DNA of 64,000 bases, from positions 48,620-112,619 of the forward strand of contig CAMJBH010000006.1 in assembly GCA_946403855.1 (NCBI GenBank), in the 5' to 3' direction. This document shows positions 17,494-26,416 of this stretch, piece after piece. Numbering within the stretch: position 1 is the first letter of the stretch; each line of letters begins with the position of its first letter. The translations under genes and the position numbers were made by a program. Source of the stretch: an uncultured Bacteroidales bacterium. GTDB lineage: Bacteria; Bacteroidota; Bacteroidia; Bacteroidales; UBA932. The notes beneath the pieces are model-generated. The model was not told the origin of the DNA, made no database searches, and saw nothing but the letters and a program-made list of their open reading frames with translations.

Positions 17494-19410
17494 ATGGAAA
17501 AACAAATTCAAACCATTATCGATTTCGTCGATCATTACACTCAAAAGTATGGCGACGCAACCTATCTGAGAGAAAAAATCGGAGATGTCTGGACTGAGAC
17601 ATCTTACAAACAGACACGCGAAGAGGGCTTGCTCTACGCTGCCGGCTTCATGTCGCTGGGGCTTAAGAAGGGAGAGAAAGTGGCCCTTATTTCCGAAGGA
17701 CGCAATAAGTGGATTTTCAGCGAGTTGGGAGTTCTTTACGCAGGTGGCGTGGATGTTCCCCTGTCGTTCAAACTCGAGTCCGACTACGACCTTACTTTCC
17801 GCATCAACCATTCCGATTCCCGCTTTGTCATCGCTTCTGAGAGCCAGATAGACAAGGTCCGCCGAGTGCTTCCCAAGTGCCCGGCCATCGAGAAGGTCAT
17901 CGTGCTCGACAACCTTCCCCTGCAGGAGAATGAAATATATGTGGACGAGTTCCGCAATATGGGCGTTGAATACCTGAAGGAGCACCGCGCCGAGCTGGAA
18001 GAGCGTATAGCTTCCGTCCAGCCTGGCGATTTTGCCAACATTTCCTATACGTCCGGCACCACCGCCGACCCTAAGGGTATTTTGCTCACGCACAACAATT
18101 ACACTTCCAACATCGTGCAGTGCAACTCCGTTGTGAAGATCGACAAGGATGATGTCATGCTGATCATCACTCCTTTGGATCACTGCTTCGCACATGTCGC
18201 CGGAATATACTTCATGATGTGCAACGGAGGAAGCATAGCCACCGTGCCCGGCGGCAAGAACGCCGTGACCATGTTGCGCAATATCCCCATCGCCATCAAG
18301 GAGGTACGTCCTCATGTCATGCTGTCGGTGCCTGCCATTTCCAGGAACTTCCGCAAGAACATTGAGTCCGGCATAAAGAAGAAAGGCCCCAAGGTGCAGA
18401 AGCTCTATGAGTTCGCACTCCGGAACGCCATCAAGTACAACCGTGAGTACTACAACATGGGCAAACCCGCCTGGAAGCTCTTCTGGCGCAAACCCATAAA
18501 GGACCTCATGGACAAGCTCGTGTTCAAGAACGTGAGGGAGAACTTCGGCGGCCGTCTGAAGTTTTTCATCGGCGGCGGCGCGCTGCTCGACATCGAACTT
18601 CAGCGCTATTTCTGCGCTATAGGCATGCCCATTTTCCAGGGCTACGGACTCACCGAGGCGACTCCGGTCATCTGCGCCAACTCCATGGGACACGCCCGTT
18701 TCGGCTCATCCGGACGCACCGTGCAGCCCATGGACATCAAGATCTGTGACGAAGAAGGCAAGGAAGTGCCCCATGGCACCACCGGCGAAATTGTGATCCG
18801 CGGCGGAAACGTCATGGCCGGCTACTGGAAGAACCCTGAAGCCACCGCTTCCACTATCATCGACGGCTGGCTCCATACCGGCGACCGCGGTTACATCTGT
18901 GAGGAAGATCCCCGCTACCTGTATGTGACAGGACGTTTCAAGAGTCTGCTCATTTCTTCCGACGGCGAAAAGTATTCGCCCGAGGGATTCGAGGACAGTC
19001 TTGCCGACGGCTCCCGCTTCATCGAAGCGTCCGTTCTGCACAATAACCAGAGCCCTTACACCGTTGTGCTCGTCATCCCCAACAAGACCGCCCTTGCCGA
19101 GGCAGTGGCCTCCAAGGGGCTTGATCCTCAGTCCGAAGCCGGTCTCAAGGCCCAGCTGGACATAATCAAGGGAGAGGTTGACTCTTACCGTCCCGGCGGA
19201 CGCCACCAGGGCCTGTTCCCCGAAAAATGGCTTCCTGCCGCCATCATTGTGGGAGATACTCCTTTCACCGAGCAGAACGGAATGCTCAACACTACCTCCA
19301 AGATGGTTCGCGGCAAGGTCGAGAAGTTCTATGAGGACCGCATCAACTATGCCATGACTCCTGAAGGCAAAGACCTGTATAACGAAAAGAATATTGAATC
19401 ACTTAAATAA
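17494..19410 (+). CDS. AMP-dependent long-chain fatty acid-CoA ligase
   Basis: A 638-residue adenylate-forming enzyme. The phosphate-binding motif SYTSGTTADPKG lies near residue 185, GYGLTEATPVICAN near 383, and the hinge/acceptor motif WLHTGDRGY with YVTGRFKSLLISSDGEKYSPEG follows. This set fits FadD15-type acyl-CoA synthetases, which activate fatty acids with ATP and CoA, usually at the inner membrane face. Placed between a nucleoside kinase and a sugar permease with small gaps (9 and 8 bp), it may simply share the transcript. Confidence 0.9.
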   Translation: MEKQIQTIIDFVDHYTQKYGDATYLREKIGDVWTETSYKQTREEGLLYAAGFMSLGLKKGEKVALISEGRNKWIFSELGVLYAGGVDVPLSFKLESDYDLTFRINHSDSRFVIASESQIDKVRRVLPKCPAIEKVIVLDNLPLQENEIYVDEFRNMGVEYLKEHRAELEERIASVQPGDFANISYTSGTTADPKGILLTHNNYTSNIVQCNSVVKIDKDDVMLIITPLDHCFAHVAGIYFMMCNGGSIATVPGGKNAVTMLRNIPIAIKEVRPHVMLSVPAISRNFRKNIESGIKKKGPKVQKLYEFALRNAIKYNREYYNMGKPAWKLFWRKPIKDLMDKLVFKNVRENFGGRLKFFIGGGALLDIELQRYFCAIGMPIFQGYGLTEATPVICANSMGHARFGSSGRTVQPMDIKICDEEGKEVPHGTTGEIVIRGGNVMAGYWKNPEATASTIIDGWLHTGDRGYICEEDPRYLYVTGRFKSLLISSDGEKYSPEGFEDSLADGSRFIEASVLHNNQSPYTVVLVIPNKTALAEAVASKGLDPQSEAGLKAQLDIIKGEVDSYRPGGRHQGLFPEKWLPAAIIVGDTPFTEQNGMLNTTSKMVRGKVEKFYEDRINYAMTPEGKDLYNEKNIESLK

Positions 19411-19418
19411 CACTTCTT

Positions 19419-20678
19419 ATGACTAAAACCGCCTCGGGCAGAAGCTATACGCCTGCCATTATCGTGATGTTCGCCCTGTTTTTCATGATTGCGTTCGTCA
19501 CCAATCTGGCCGGCTCCATGGGCGTGGTTGTCACCAACCAGTTCGGAGCCAGCAAAGCTCTCAGCCAGCTGGGTACTCTGGCCAACTTCATCGCTTATGC
19601 GTGCATGGGCATTCCTGCAGGTATAATTTTGCGCCGTAAGGGCTATAAGTTTACGGCTCTGGCTGCAGTTATCGTTGGTTTTATCGGCGTTGGCATCCAG
19701 TTCCTGTCCGGTTATGCAGAAAGTTTTGCTGTATATGTAGCCGGCGCATTTGTCGCAGGCTTCTCAATGTGCATGCTCAATATTGTCGTGAACCCTATGC
19801 TCAACACTCTGGGCGGCGGCGGCAACAAGGGCAATCAGCTCATACAGTGGGGCGGCTCCTGCAATTCAATCGGAGGCACGATCGCTCCTTTCCTTGTGGG
19901 CTGGCTCGTGGGCGGTTCCATCAAGGACGCCACCGTGGCTAAGGCCGCTCCGGTGATGATAATTGCAATGGTCATATTCGCAATAGCGTTTGTAGTTATC
20001 CTTCTCACCAAGATTCCTGAACCCCATATGGAGACTGCAGAAGAGAAGGCGGCGCGCCTTGCCGGAAAGGCAGTCAAGAACCCCTACAGTCCTTTGTCCT
20101 TCCGCCATTTCGTGCTCGGTGCTATTGCAATTTTCTTCTATGTAGGAATTGAGGTGGGTATTCCCAACACCGCAAACGTTTATTTCTCCGGTCTCGAGTG
20201 GGTGGGCCCGGCGCTCACCGGCTCCCTCATCAGCGCCTATTGGCTCTGCATGCTTATAGGCCGTCTGGTCGGCGGCTCCATCGGTGCCAAAGTGTCCAGC
20301 AAGAACATGTTGCTCTACACCTCGGCTGCCGCAATAGTCTTCATTATCGCGGCTATCTTCATCCCCGAGACCCTCACTATAGGTAAGATCCCTGTGAGCC
20401 TTATTTTCCTGACCCTCTGCGGTCTTTGCACATCCATCATGTGGGGCTCGATTTTCAATCTTTCTGCTGAAGGACTTGGTAAATATACAGCAGCCGCTTC
20501 GGGTATTTTCATGACCCTGGTTTGTGGCGGCGGCATTATTCCTTTCATCCAGAATGCGCTTGCAGACAAAGTGGGTTCGCTCCAGAGCTACTGGCTCCTG
20601 GTGGCCTGCCTTGCCTATCTTATTTTCTACGCCGTCTGGGGCAGCAAGAATGTTAATAAAGATATTCCCGTAGAATAA
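19419..20678 (+). CDS. MFS sugar permease (FucP/GluP-like)
   Basis: A 419-residue protein with about 12 membrane helices. Segments such as NIVVNPMLNTLGGGGNKGNQLIQWGGSCNSIGGTIAPFLVG resemble the conserved NP...NS.G..IAP block of the fucose/glucose-galactose:H+ symporter family. A ROK sugar kinase starts five bases after its stop, so the pair likely imports and phosphorylates a hexose or amino sugar. The substrate (glucose, N-acetylglucosamine or other) is not fixed by the sequence. Confidence 0.82.
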   Translation: MTKTASGRSYTPAIIVMFALFFMIAFVTNLAGSMGVVVTNQFGASKALSQLGTLANFIAYACMGIPAGIILRRKGYKFTALAAVIVGFIGVGIQFLSGYAESFAVYVAGAFVAGFSMCMLNIVVNPMLNTLGGGGNKGNQLIQWGGSCNSIGGTIAPFLVGWLVGGSIKDATVAKAAPVMIIAMVIFAIAFVVILLTKIPEPHMETAEEKAARLAGKAVKNPYSPLSFRHFVLGAIAIFFYVGIEVGIPNTANVYFSGLEWVGPALTGSLISAYWLCMLIGRLVGGSIGAKVSSKNMLLYTSAAAIVFIIAAIFIPETLTIGKIPVSLIFLTLCGLCTSIMWGSIFNLSAEGLGKYTAAASGIFMTLVCGGGIIPFIQNALADKVGSLQSYWLLVACLAYLIFYAVWGSKNVNKDIPVE

Positions 20679-20683
20679 TAATT

Positions 20684-21649
20684 ATGGCTACTGAACTTCC
20701 TTTCGTTCTTGGAATTGATATAGGTGGGCAGACCGCAAAATGCGGTGTGGTAAATGCCCGGGGAGAGGTGTTGGCACAGACCATAATGGTCTCCAATACC
20801 CATACCGAAGCTGCATCTTTTGTGGCCGATCTTGCTAAGACTCTGCAGAAGCTTATCGCCGATGCCGGCATAGACGGCCAGGTGCGCGGAATAGGCGTGG
20901 GAGCTCCGAACGGTAATTATTATACCGGCGAGATTAAAGACGCTCCCAACCTGTCATGGGCTCACGAGAAGAATATCCCTTTCGCCAAGATGCTTTCCGA
21001 AGCTATGGGCGGGCTTCCTGTGGCTCTGACCAATGATGCCAACGCCGCCGCAATGGGCGAAATGACCTATGGCGTGGCCAAGGGAATGAAGAATTTCATC
21101 ATGATTACGCTCGGCACCGGAGTGGGCAGCGGCATTGTCATCGACGGCAACGTGCTTTATGGTCACGACGGATTTGCAGGAGAACTTGGACACACCTGCG
21201 CTGTGCGCGGCGGCCGTACATGCGGATGCGGCCGTAAAGGCTGTCTGGAGGCCTATTGCTCTGCCATCGGAGTTGCCCGAAGTGCTTCCGAGTGGCTGGA
21301 ACAGCATCCCGATGAGCCCTCACTGCTGCGCCTGCGCGAGAACATTACATCCAAAGATGTGTACGAAGCGGCCAAGGCAGGCGACAAGGCTGCAAAAGAA
21401 ATCTTCGACTTTACCGGAGAAATCCTGGGCCGCAGTTTTGCAGATTTCATAGCTTTCTCGGCCCCCGAGGCGATAGTGTTGTTCGGCGGCTTGGCCAGGG
21501 CACGCGAGTTTTTGTATGAGCCCATACTCAAGTCGATGAACGAGAATGTGCTTCCTTTGTGGAAAGATAAGGTGAAGCTGTTGTTTTCGAGCCTTTCCGA
21601 GTCGGATGCCGCTATACTTGGAGCATCGGCTCTTGCATGGAATTTATAA
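20684..21649 (+). CDS. ROK family sugar kinase (glucokinase-like)
   Basis: A 321-residue protein. The phosphate-1 motif GIDIGGQT is at residues 10-17. Residues ALTNDANAAAMGE contain the catalytic Asp, and GTGVGSGIVIDG binds the phosphate tail. The ROK zinc site is intact, with His170 and Cys180, Cys182 and Cys187 in CGCGRKGC. There is no N-terminal helix-turn-helix, so it is an enzyme rather than a NagC-like repressor. Together with the adjacent permease it suggests uptake followed by phosphorylation of a hexose. Confidence 0.9.
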   Translation: MATELPFVLGIDIGGQTAKCGVVNARGEVLAQTIMVSNTHTEAASFVADLAKTLQKLIADAGIDGQVRGIGVGAPNGNYYTGEIKDAPNLSWAHEKNIPFAKMLSEAMGGLPVALTNDANAAAMGEMTYGVAKGMKNFIMITLGTGVGSGIVIDGNVLYGHDGFAGELGHTCAVRGGRTCGCGRKGCLEAYCSAIGVARSASEWLEQHPDEPSLLRLRENITSKDVYEAAKAGDKAAKEIFDFTGEILGRSFADFIAFSAPEAIVLFGGLARAREFLYEPILKSMNENVLPLWKDKVKLLFSSLSESDAAILGASALAWNL

Positions 21650-21674
21650 TCAATCAATTAATATTTATTTAAAA

Positions 21675-22472
21675 ATGAAGACAACCAAATTTTTCTTTGC
21701 ACTCGCAATGGGTGCCGCAATTGCAGCTTGTACTCCCAAGCCCGTAGAACCCGCCGTTGAAGGTGGTGAGGGCGGTGAGGTCGCTGAGGCCGTTAAAACT
21801 CTCAAAGATTACACTCCTACCAAGGCTCAGATCGACTCCGTGAGCTATCTGCTCGGTGTCAACTTCGGTAGCTTCCTGAAGGGATACAACTTCGGAGATG
21901 TCAACTTCTCCAAAATCGTCGCCGGTATGAAGGATTATGTGAACTCCAAGGGCGATTACCGCGATCCTGACTTCAACTCTCAGTTCAAGATCAGCCCTGA
22001 GCTCATCAACGATGTGTTCAATGCCCATCTTGAGAAGCGTCACAACTACATCATGCTCGCCAATAAAGAGAAGGGCGACAAGTTCCTTGCCGCTAACAAG
22101 GCTAAGGCAGGTGTCGTCGAGACCGAAAGCGGACTCCAGTACAAGATCGTGAACCCTGGCAACGATGTCAAGCCTACTCCTCAGGACACTGTGTGGGTTA
22201 AGTACAAGGGCACTCACCTCGATGGTACTGTGTTCGATGAGACTCCCGAGGATGCAGAGGCTGTCCGTTTCCCTCTTAACAGCGTAGTCGCTGGTTGGAC
22301 CGAGGGTCTTCAGCTCATCGGTGAGGGCGGCGAGATCGATCTCTTCGTTCCTGCTAACCTCGCTTATGGCGAGCAGGGCCGTCCCGGTATCGATCCCAAC
22401 TCTACTCTCCTCTTCAATGTGAAGCTCGAGAAGGTTGGTAAGTTCGTTCCCGCTCCCGAGGAGAAGAAATAA
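21675..22472 (+). CDS. FKBP-type peptidyl-prolyl isomerase lipoprotein
   Basis: A 265-residue protein; the ATG at 21675 gives a lipoprotein signal peptide (AAIAAC, Cys19), whereas the open frame upstream overlaps the ROK gene and was rejected as a start. An N-terminal Mip/FkpA-like helical region (residues about 35-150) precedes an FKBP domain beginning near VWVKYKGTHLDGTVFDE and ending LLFNVKLEKVGKF. It probably assists folding of envelope proteins. It ends 38 bp before a strong intrinsic terminator. Confidence 0.9.
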   Translation: MKTTKFFFALAMGAAIAACTPKPVEPAVEGGEGGEVAEAVKTLKDYTPTKAQIDSVSYLLGVNFGSFLKGYNFGDVNFSKIVAGMKDYVNSKGDYRDPDFNSQFKISPELINDVFNAHLEKRHNYIMLANKEKGDKFLAANKAKAGVVETESGLQYKIVNPGNDVKPTPQDTVWVKYKGTHLDGTVFDETPEDAEAVRFPLNSVVAGWTEGLQLIGEGGEIDLFVPANLAYGEQGRPGIDPNSTLLFNVKLEKVGKFVPAPEEKK

Positions 22473-22510
22473 ACGTGTTTTCTAAGCGACTGATTGTTAG
22501 TTACTTATGT

Positions 22511-22542
22511 AATCAGGGTGCTCCATTCGGAGCACCCTGATT
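22511..22542 (+). terminator. Intrinsic terminator after the FKBP gene
   Basis: A perfect 14-bp stem (22511-22524 with 22529-22542) with loop ATTC is followed by a short T-run. It lies between the convergent FKBP and GH3 genes and may also slow transcription from the other side. Confidence 0.85.
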
Positions 22543-22574
22543 TTGTTATGCGCTGATGCTCAGGGTATTAGGAT

Positions 22575-25007
22575 TCACGGTTGCACGCGGATCTTTTTGC
22601 AGAGGCCTTTGTCTGCGGCGTTTCTGGCTGCGATGAAGCGGTAGCGGCCATTTTCAACTGCCCAGCCTTCTGCGGTTTCATCCCAGCTTGCGAGGGATTC
22701 GACGGGAACGGACAACCGCACGGTGCAGCTTTCTCCGGGCTGCAGGAGGGGAGTCTTGGCAAAGGCCTTGAGTTCGCGTTCGGGTTTGTCCATGGTTTTG
22801 CCGGGGGCCTTGACATAGAGTTCCACAACGTCCTTGCCGGCACGCACGCCTGTGTTTGTGACCTTAATTGATATGATGTAGCTTCCGGTTTTGGCAGCCG
22901 CGTCGCTCCTGTTCGTAAGGGCCAAAGTCGCTCCGCGGCTGTCCAAACCGTCAGCAGTAGCTTCTTCAGTAAGGGCCAAAGTCGCTCCGCGGCTGTCCAA
23001 ACCGTCAGCAGTAGCTTCTTCAGTAAGGGCCAAAGTCGCTCCACGGCTGTCCAAACCGGCAGCAGTAGCTTCTTGCGCTTCGATTTTGAAGTCGCTCCAG
23101 CGGAAGGATGTGTAGCTGAGGCCGTAACCGAACGGGTAGCAGACGGCGCGGGGTGCTTTGGTGCCGAAGTAGCGGTAGCCTACGTAGATACCTTCGTCGT
23201 AGTCGGTATAGTCTATATCTTTGACTGTATAGTCTTTCTTGTTCCCCTCAAGGCGGCGGTAGAAAGAGTAATTGAAAGGCTTGTCTGCATAGATGCGGGG
23301 GAAATTGCCGGCCGAGGGCTCATCCTCGTATCTGCGCGAAATCGTCATTGGGAGACGTCCGGACGGGTTTACCTCGCCGCTGAGCACAGAGGCCACGGTG
23401 TGTCCTCCTTCTTCGCCCGGCTGCCAGCACAAGACAATCGCATCGGCAAGGTCCTGCCAGCTTTCCATCTCCACCACTCCGCCAATGTTGAGTATCACGG
23501 TAACTTTCTTGCCTCTGGCATGGAAGGCCTCGGCGGTGGCATGCAGCAGGTCCAGTTCCCTCTGCTGCAGCATGTAACTGTGGTACAGGTCGCGGTCTTT
23601 GCCTTCTCCGAACACGCGCCCTATGGTCACAAAGGCCCTGTCTGCTTTTTCGGCGGCCTGGCGTATCAGTTCGTTGGGAACTACTTCTATCGGGCGTTCC
23701 CTGTCAATCACCCAGGAGTTCTGCCCGTCAATCATTTTGCAGCGCCAGCGCTCGTCTTCCATATATTTGGTGTAGAATGAGTCGAGCTCCTGTTCAAGCG
23801 TGAATCCACCGTCTGCAAGTCCTTGCTGCAGGTCGATTATGTAGGGCCGGTGCACGTCGCCCGAACCGGTGCCTCCGGCAATAAATGCATATGAGGTGAC
23901 GCCGAGCAGGGCGGTCACTCCCTCCGGTCCGGCAGGCAGCGCTCTGTCGTTCTTGAGCAGCACAACGCCTTCGTCTGCAGCTGCGCGGCACACTTTGGCA
24001 TGGGCTTCAAGATCGGGGGCGTCACTGTGCTTGTAGCCTCTGAATGCGGGACATTTGACAATGAGCCTGAGGGCCCTGGTCACGCATGCGTCCACATCTT
24101 CCATGGCCAGGCGTCCTTCTTTGACTGCTTGGATCAGGGCGTTGTAGCGGGAGTCGGAACCCGACTGAATGAGGTCGTTGCCGGCATGTATCTGGGCTGC
24201 GGTGTCATAGCCTCCGCCCCAGTCGGTCACGACAGCCCCCTCGAAGCCCCAGTCGTTCCTCAATATGTCGGTCAGCAGCCACGGGGCTTCCGATGCATGT
24301 GTGCCGTTGATGTAGTTATACGAGGTCATAAGCGTCCAGGGCTGGGCTTTTCGAATGGCGATTTCGAAAGCCCGCAGATAGATTTCCCGCATGGCGCGTT
24401 GGCTCACGCGAGCGTCGTTGTGCAGGCGGTTGAGCTCCTGGTTGTTGAGGGCGAAGTGCTTGACCGAGGTGCCGACTCCGTTGGACTGTACGCCGTCAAC
24501 GTAGGCGGCAGCAATCTCGCCGGCCAGCACAGGGTCTTCTGAAAAGTATTCGAAGTTCCTGCCGCACAGCGGGTTGCGATGTATGTTCATGCCGGGGGCG
24601 AGCAGCACGTCCACTCCGTATTCCAGCACTTCGTTGCCCATGGCTTCTCCCACCATACGCACTATCTCCGGATTCCATGTCGAAGAAAGCATGGAACCTA
24701 TGGGGAAACCGGTGCAGTAGAATGTTTTGTCCGTTCCGGGCCTTGTGGGGTCTATGCGCAGTCCGGCGGGACCGTCGGCAAATACAATCGAAGGGATGCC
24801 AAGGCGCGGCACGGCATGGGTGGCGCCGGCGCTGCCTTTGACGCCTATGTCGTTGCGGCCTATTCCGTCGAATGCGGTGGAGCCGCAGCCGACCAGTATG
24901 GCGGCCTTCTCTTCAAGGGTTAGCAGTGATACGATTTGGGGGATGTTGTCTTCCCGCAGAACTGGGGTTGCGGCTGTGATTGCCGCGGCTAGAATTAGTG
25001 TCAGCAT
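22575..25007 (-). CDS. Glycoside hydrolase family 3 beta-glucosidase-like enzyme with internal repeats
   Basis: An 810-residue secreted enzyme. The ATG at 25007 gives a signal peptide (MLTLILAAAITAATP); the open frame upstream runs through the promoter. The GH3 catalytic barrel contains the nucleophile Asp262 in VVTDWGGG, and the alpha/beta sandwich and fibronectin-III-like domain follow. It probably removes terminal beta-linked glucose or xylose from oligosaccharides in the periplasm. Oddly, three copies of an 18-residue repeat (GLDSRGATLALT core) are inserted at the start of the FnIII domain (22915-23076). Divergent from the second SGNH esterase. Confidence 0.9.
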   Translation of the reverse strand: MLTLILAAAITAATPVLREDNIPQIVSLLTLEEKAAILVGCGSTAFDGIGRNDIGVKGSAGATHAVPRLGIPSIVFADGPAGLRIDPTRPGTDKTFYCTGFPIGSMLSSTWNPEIVRMVGEAMGNEVLEYGVDVLLAPGMNIHRNPLCGRNFEYFSEDPVLAGEIAAAYVDGVQSNGVGTSVKHFALNNQELNRLHNDARVSQRAMREIYLRAFEIAIRKAQPWTLMTSYNYINGTHASEAPWLLTDILRNDWGFEGAVVTDWGGGYDTAAQIHAGNDLIQSGSDSRYNALIQAVKEGRLAMEDVDACVTRALRLIVKCPAFRGYKHSDAPDLEAHAKVCRAAADEGVVLLKNDRALPAGPEGVTALLGVTSYAFIAGGTGSGDVHRPYIIDLQQGLADGGFTLEQELDSFYTKYMEDERWRCKMIDGQNSWVIDRERPIEVVPNELIRQAAEKADRAFVTIGRVFGEGKDRDLYHSYMLQQRELDLLHATAEAFHARGKKVTVILNIGGVVEMESWQDLADAIVLCWQPGEEGGHTVASVLSGEVNPSGRLPMTISRRYEDEPSAGNFPRIYADKPFNYSFYRRLEGNKKDYTVKDIDYTDYDEGIYVGYRYFGTKAPRAVCYPFGYGLSYTSFRWSDFKIEAQEATAAGLDSRGATLALTEEATADGLDSRGATLALTEEATADGLDSRGATLALTNRSDAAAKTGSYIISIKVTNTGVRAGKDVVELYVKAPGKTMDKPERELKAFAKTPLLQPGESCTVRLSVPVESLASWDETAEGWAVENGRYRFIAARNAADKGLCKKIRVQP
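22915..23076 (-). repeat. Three tandem 54-bp in-frame repeats within the GH3 gene
   Basis: Units start at 22915, 22969 and 23023, each 54 bp (18 codons). The first two are nearly identical and the third carries a few substitutions. They lie where the FnIII-like domain begins, between DFKIEA and TGSYIISIKVTNTG. The length is a multiple of three, so the reading frame is kept. Confidence 0.92.
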
Positions 25008-25014
25008 AGCATGA

Positions 25015-25022
25015 CAAAGATA
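25015..25022 (-). promoter_or_regulatory. -7 box TATCTTTG for the GH3 gene
   Basis: Minus-strand TAnnTTTG match only seven bases before the ATG at 25007, which suggests a leaderless or nearly leaderless mRNA. Confidence 0.55.
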
Positions 25023-25036
25023 ATAATCTTTTTGGC

Positions 25037-25044
25037 TATATTTG
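25037..25044 (+). promoter_or_regulatory. -7 box TATATTTG for SGNH esterase paralog 2
   Basis: Plus-strand perfect TAnnTTTG match, seven bases before the ATG at 25052. It is divergent from and close to the GH3 promoter. Confidence 0.6.
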
Positions 25045-25051
25045 TATTCAT

Positions 25052-26140
25052 ATGAAACGCTTTTATATATTCGCCATTGCATTGCTGCTGCCGCTTGGAG
25101 CTGCTGCGGCCCCGAAAGAATACAAGTTCACCGAAGCTTCCGCCCTCACTCTTACCGGGCAGCTCTTTACGGATAATCCGAATCCTTATCACAGGCTTGA
25201 CACAGTTCGTTTCAAAGGGTTTTCGAAGGGGGAGAACCGTCTGGTGCGTGAGGCGGCGGGACTGGCCTGTGCGTTTCGCACCAATTCTACTGTGATCACG
25301 GTTAAAACTCAGTATCTCAGCCCAAGGAGCATAGACAACACCACGGGGATTTGTACCAGGGGTTATGACTTATACATCAAGGACGGAGGCCGATGGGTTT
25401 ATGCCGCTTCCAAGACTCAGGCCGAAAGCAGGAAATCCGAAAATCTGGTCTTGATAGACGGCCTGAAAGAAGGCCGCAACTATGAGTGCCTGCTGTATTT
25501 CCCTATCTACAGCGAGCTTGGAAGCGTGCAGATAGGAATAGACAAAAATGCTGATATAGAGGCCCTTGACTATCCGTTCCGCGGCAGGGTGGTACTGTTC
25601 GGCTCCAGTTTCAGCCAGGGGTTCTGTTCGGCCCGGTCGGGAATGTCCTATGCCGCCGTGTTTTCCCGCAGGACGGGCATCGAGATTATCAACCTTGGGG
25701 TGAGCGGAAGTTGCACCCTTCAGCCATATTTTGCCGATGCGCTGATTGCCGCTCCTGCTGTGGATGCATATCTTTTCGACACGTTTTCGAACCCTTCCGC
25801 GGCGATGATACGCGAAAGACTTTTCCCGTTTATTGAGAAGATTCAGGCTGCGCGCCCGGGCGTTCCACTGATTTTCCAGCAGACTATCAGGCGCGAAAGC
25901 CGGAATTTTTCTTCTAAGAGCGAGAGTGTCGAGGCGGCCAAGATGGCCGTTGCCGATTCGTTGATGAAGATTGCCGTCAAGAAGTACAAAGATGTGTACT
26001 ACATCAAACCGGACGCTTCGTCGGACCTGTATGCCACGTGCACGGACGGCACCCATCCCGACGACTACGGGCACTACCTATGGGAGCGCTCCATCGAAAA
26101 ACCCCTGCTCCGAATTCTCCGCCGCTACAAGATATTCTAG
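25052..26140 (+). CDS. GxDLY-domain SGNH/GDSL esterase (paralog 2)
   Basis: A 362-residue protein with a signal peptide (MKRFYIFAIALLLPLGAAAA) and no lipobox, unlike its paralog at 8954-10129. The GxDLY motif appears in RGYDLYIKDGG. The SGNH hydrolase half has FGSSFSQG with probable nucleophile Ser186, GVSGSCTLQPYF, and the Asp332/His335 pair in DGTHPDD. Divergence from a GH3 glycosidase suggests action on substituted glycans, for example removal of acetyl groups. That role is an inference. Its TAG stop shares CTAG with the convergent small gene. Confidence 0.87.
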   Translation: MKRFYIFAIALLLPLGAAAAPKEYKFTEASALTLTGQLFTDNPNPYHRLDTVRFKGFSKGENRLVREAAGLACAFRTNSTVITVKTQYLSPRSIDNTTGICTRGYDLYIKDGGRWVYAASKTQAESRKSENLVLIDGLKEGRNYECLLYFPIYSELGSVQIGIDKNADIEALDYPFRGRVVLFGSSFSQGFCSARSGMSYAAVFSRRTGIEIINLGVSGSCTLQPYFADALIAAPAVDAYLFDTFSNPSAAMIRERLFPFIEKIQAARPGVPLIFQQTIRRESRNFSSKSESVEAAKMAVADSLMKIAVKKYKDVYYIKPDASSDLYATCTDGTHPDDYGHYLWERSIEKPLLRILRRYKIF

Positions 26141-26409
26141 CCGACCAGCCGGGCGCATTCGGGGTTGGACAAAGTATCAGGGCCGAGACGGATGATTCTG
26201 TCCCGGCCTGTTATTTTGCCCATAACCACCAAGTCGCGCAGGGCTTCTTCTTCTATGATGCGGAAACGCTCGGGTGAGTCGGCCTTTATGGCGTCAATGT
26301 CAGAACCTATTTTGTGCTCTATGTACTGGCAGAGATCGAAAAATTCTGCCTGCGGATGCGCAGCGCGGGCGTCGGCAGCATCGGCCTCATGCAGTATTGG
26401 GAAAATCAT
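26137..26409 (-). CDS. Small hypothetical protein
   Basis: A 90-residue acidic, soluble protein with no signal peptide and no family I recognise. It follows the unknown secreted protein gene after seven bases on the same strand, so the two are probably co-transcribed. The end overlaps the convergent esterase stop by four bases. Support for coding is the intact frame, the ATG start and tight spacing; it could still be spurious. Confidence 0.5.
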   Translation of the reverse strand: MIFPILHEADAADARAAHPQAEFFDLCQYIEHKIGSDIDAIKADSPERFRIIEEEALRDLVVMGKITGRDRIIRLGPDTLSNPECARLVG

Positions 26410-26416
26410 AAGCTGT

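Noticed and set aside
17014..18693. Antisense open frame (559 codons) across a kinase and the acyl-CoA ligase
   Set aside because: It spans two genes with strong family motifs on the plus strand and shows no motif or signal of its own.
22915..23076. Possible CRISPR array
   Set aside because: The three 54-bp units are directly joined with no spacers, and they are coding repeats within the GH3 gene.
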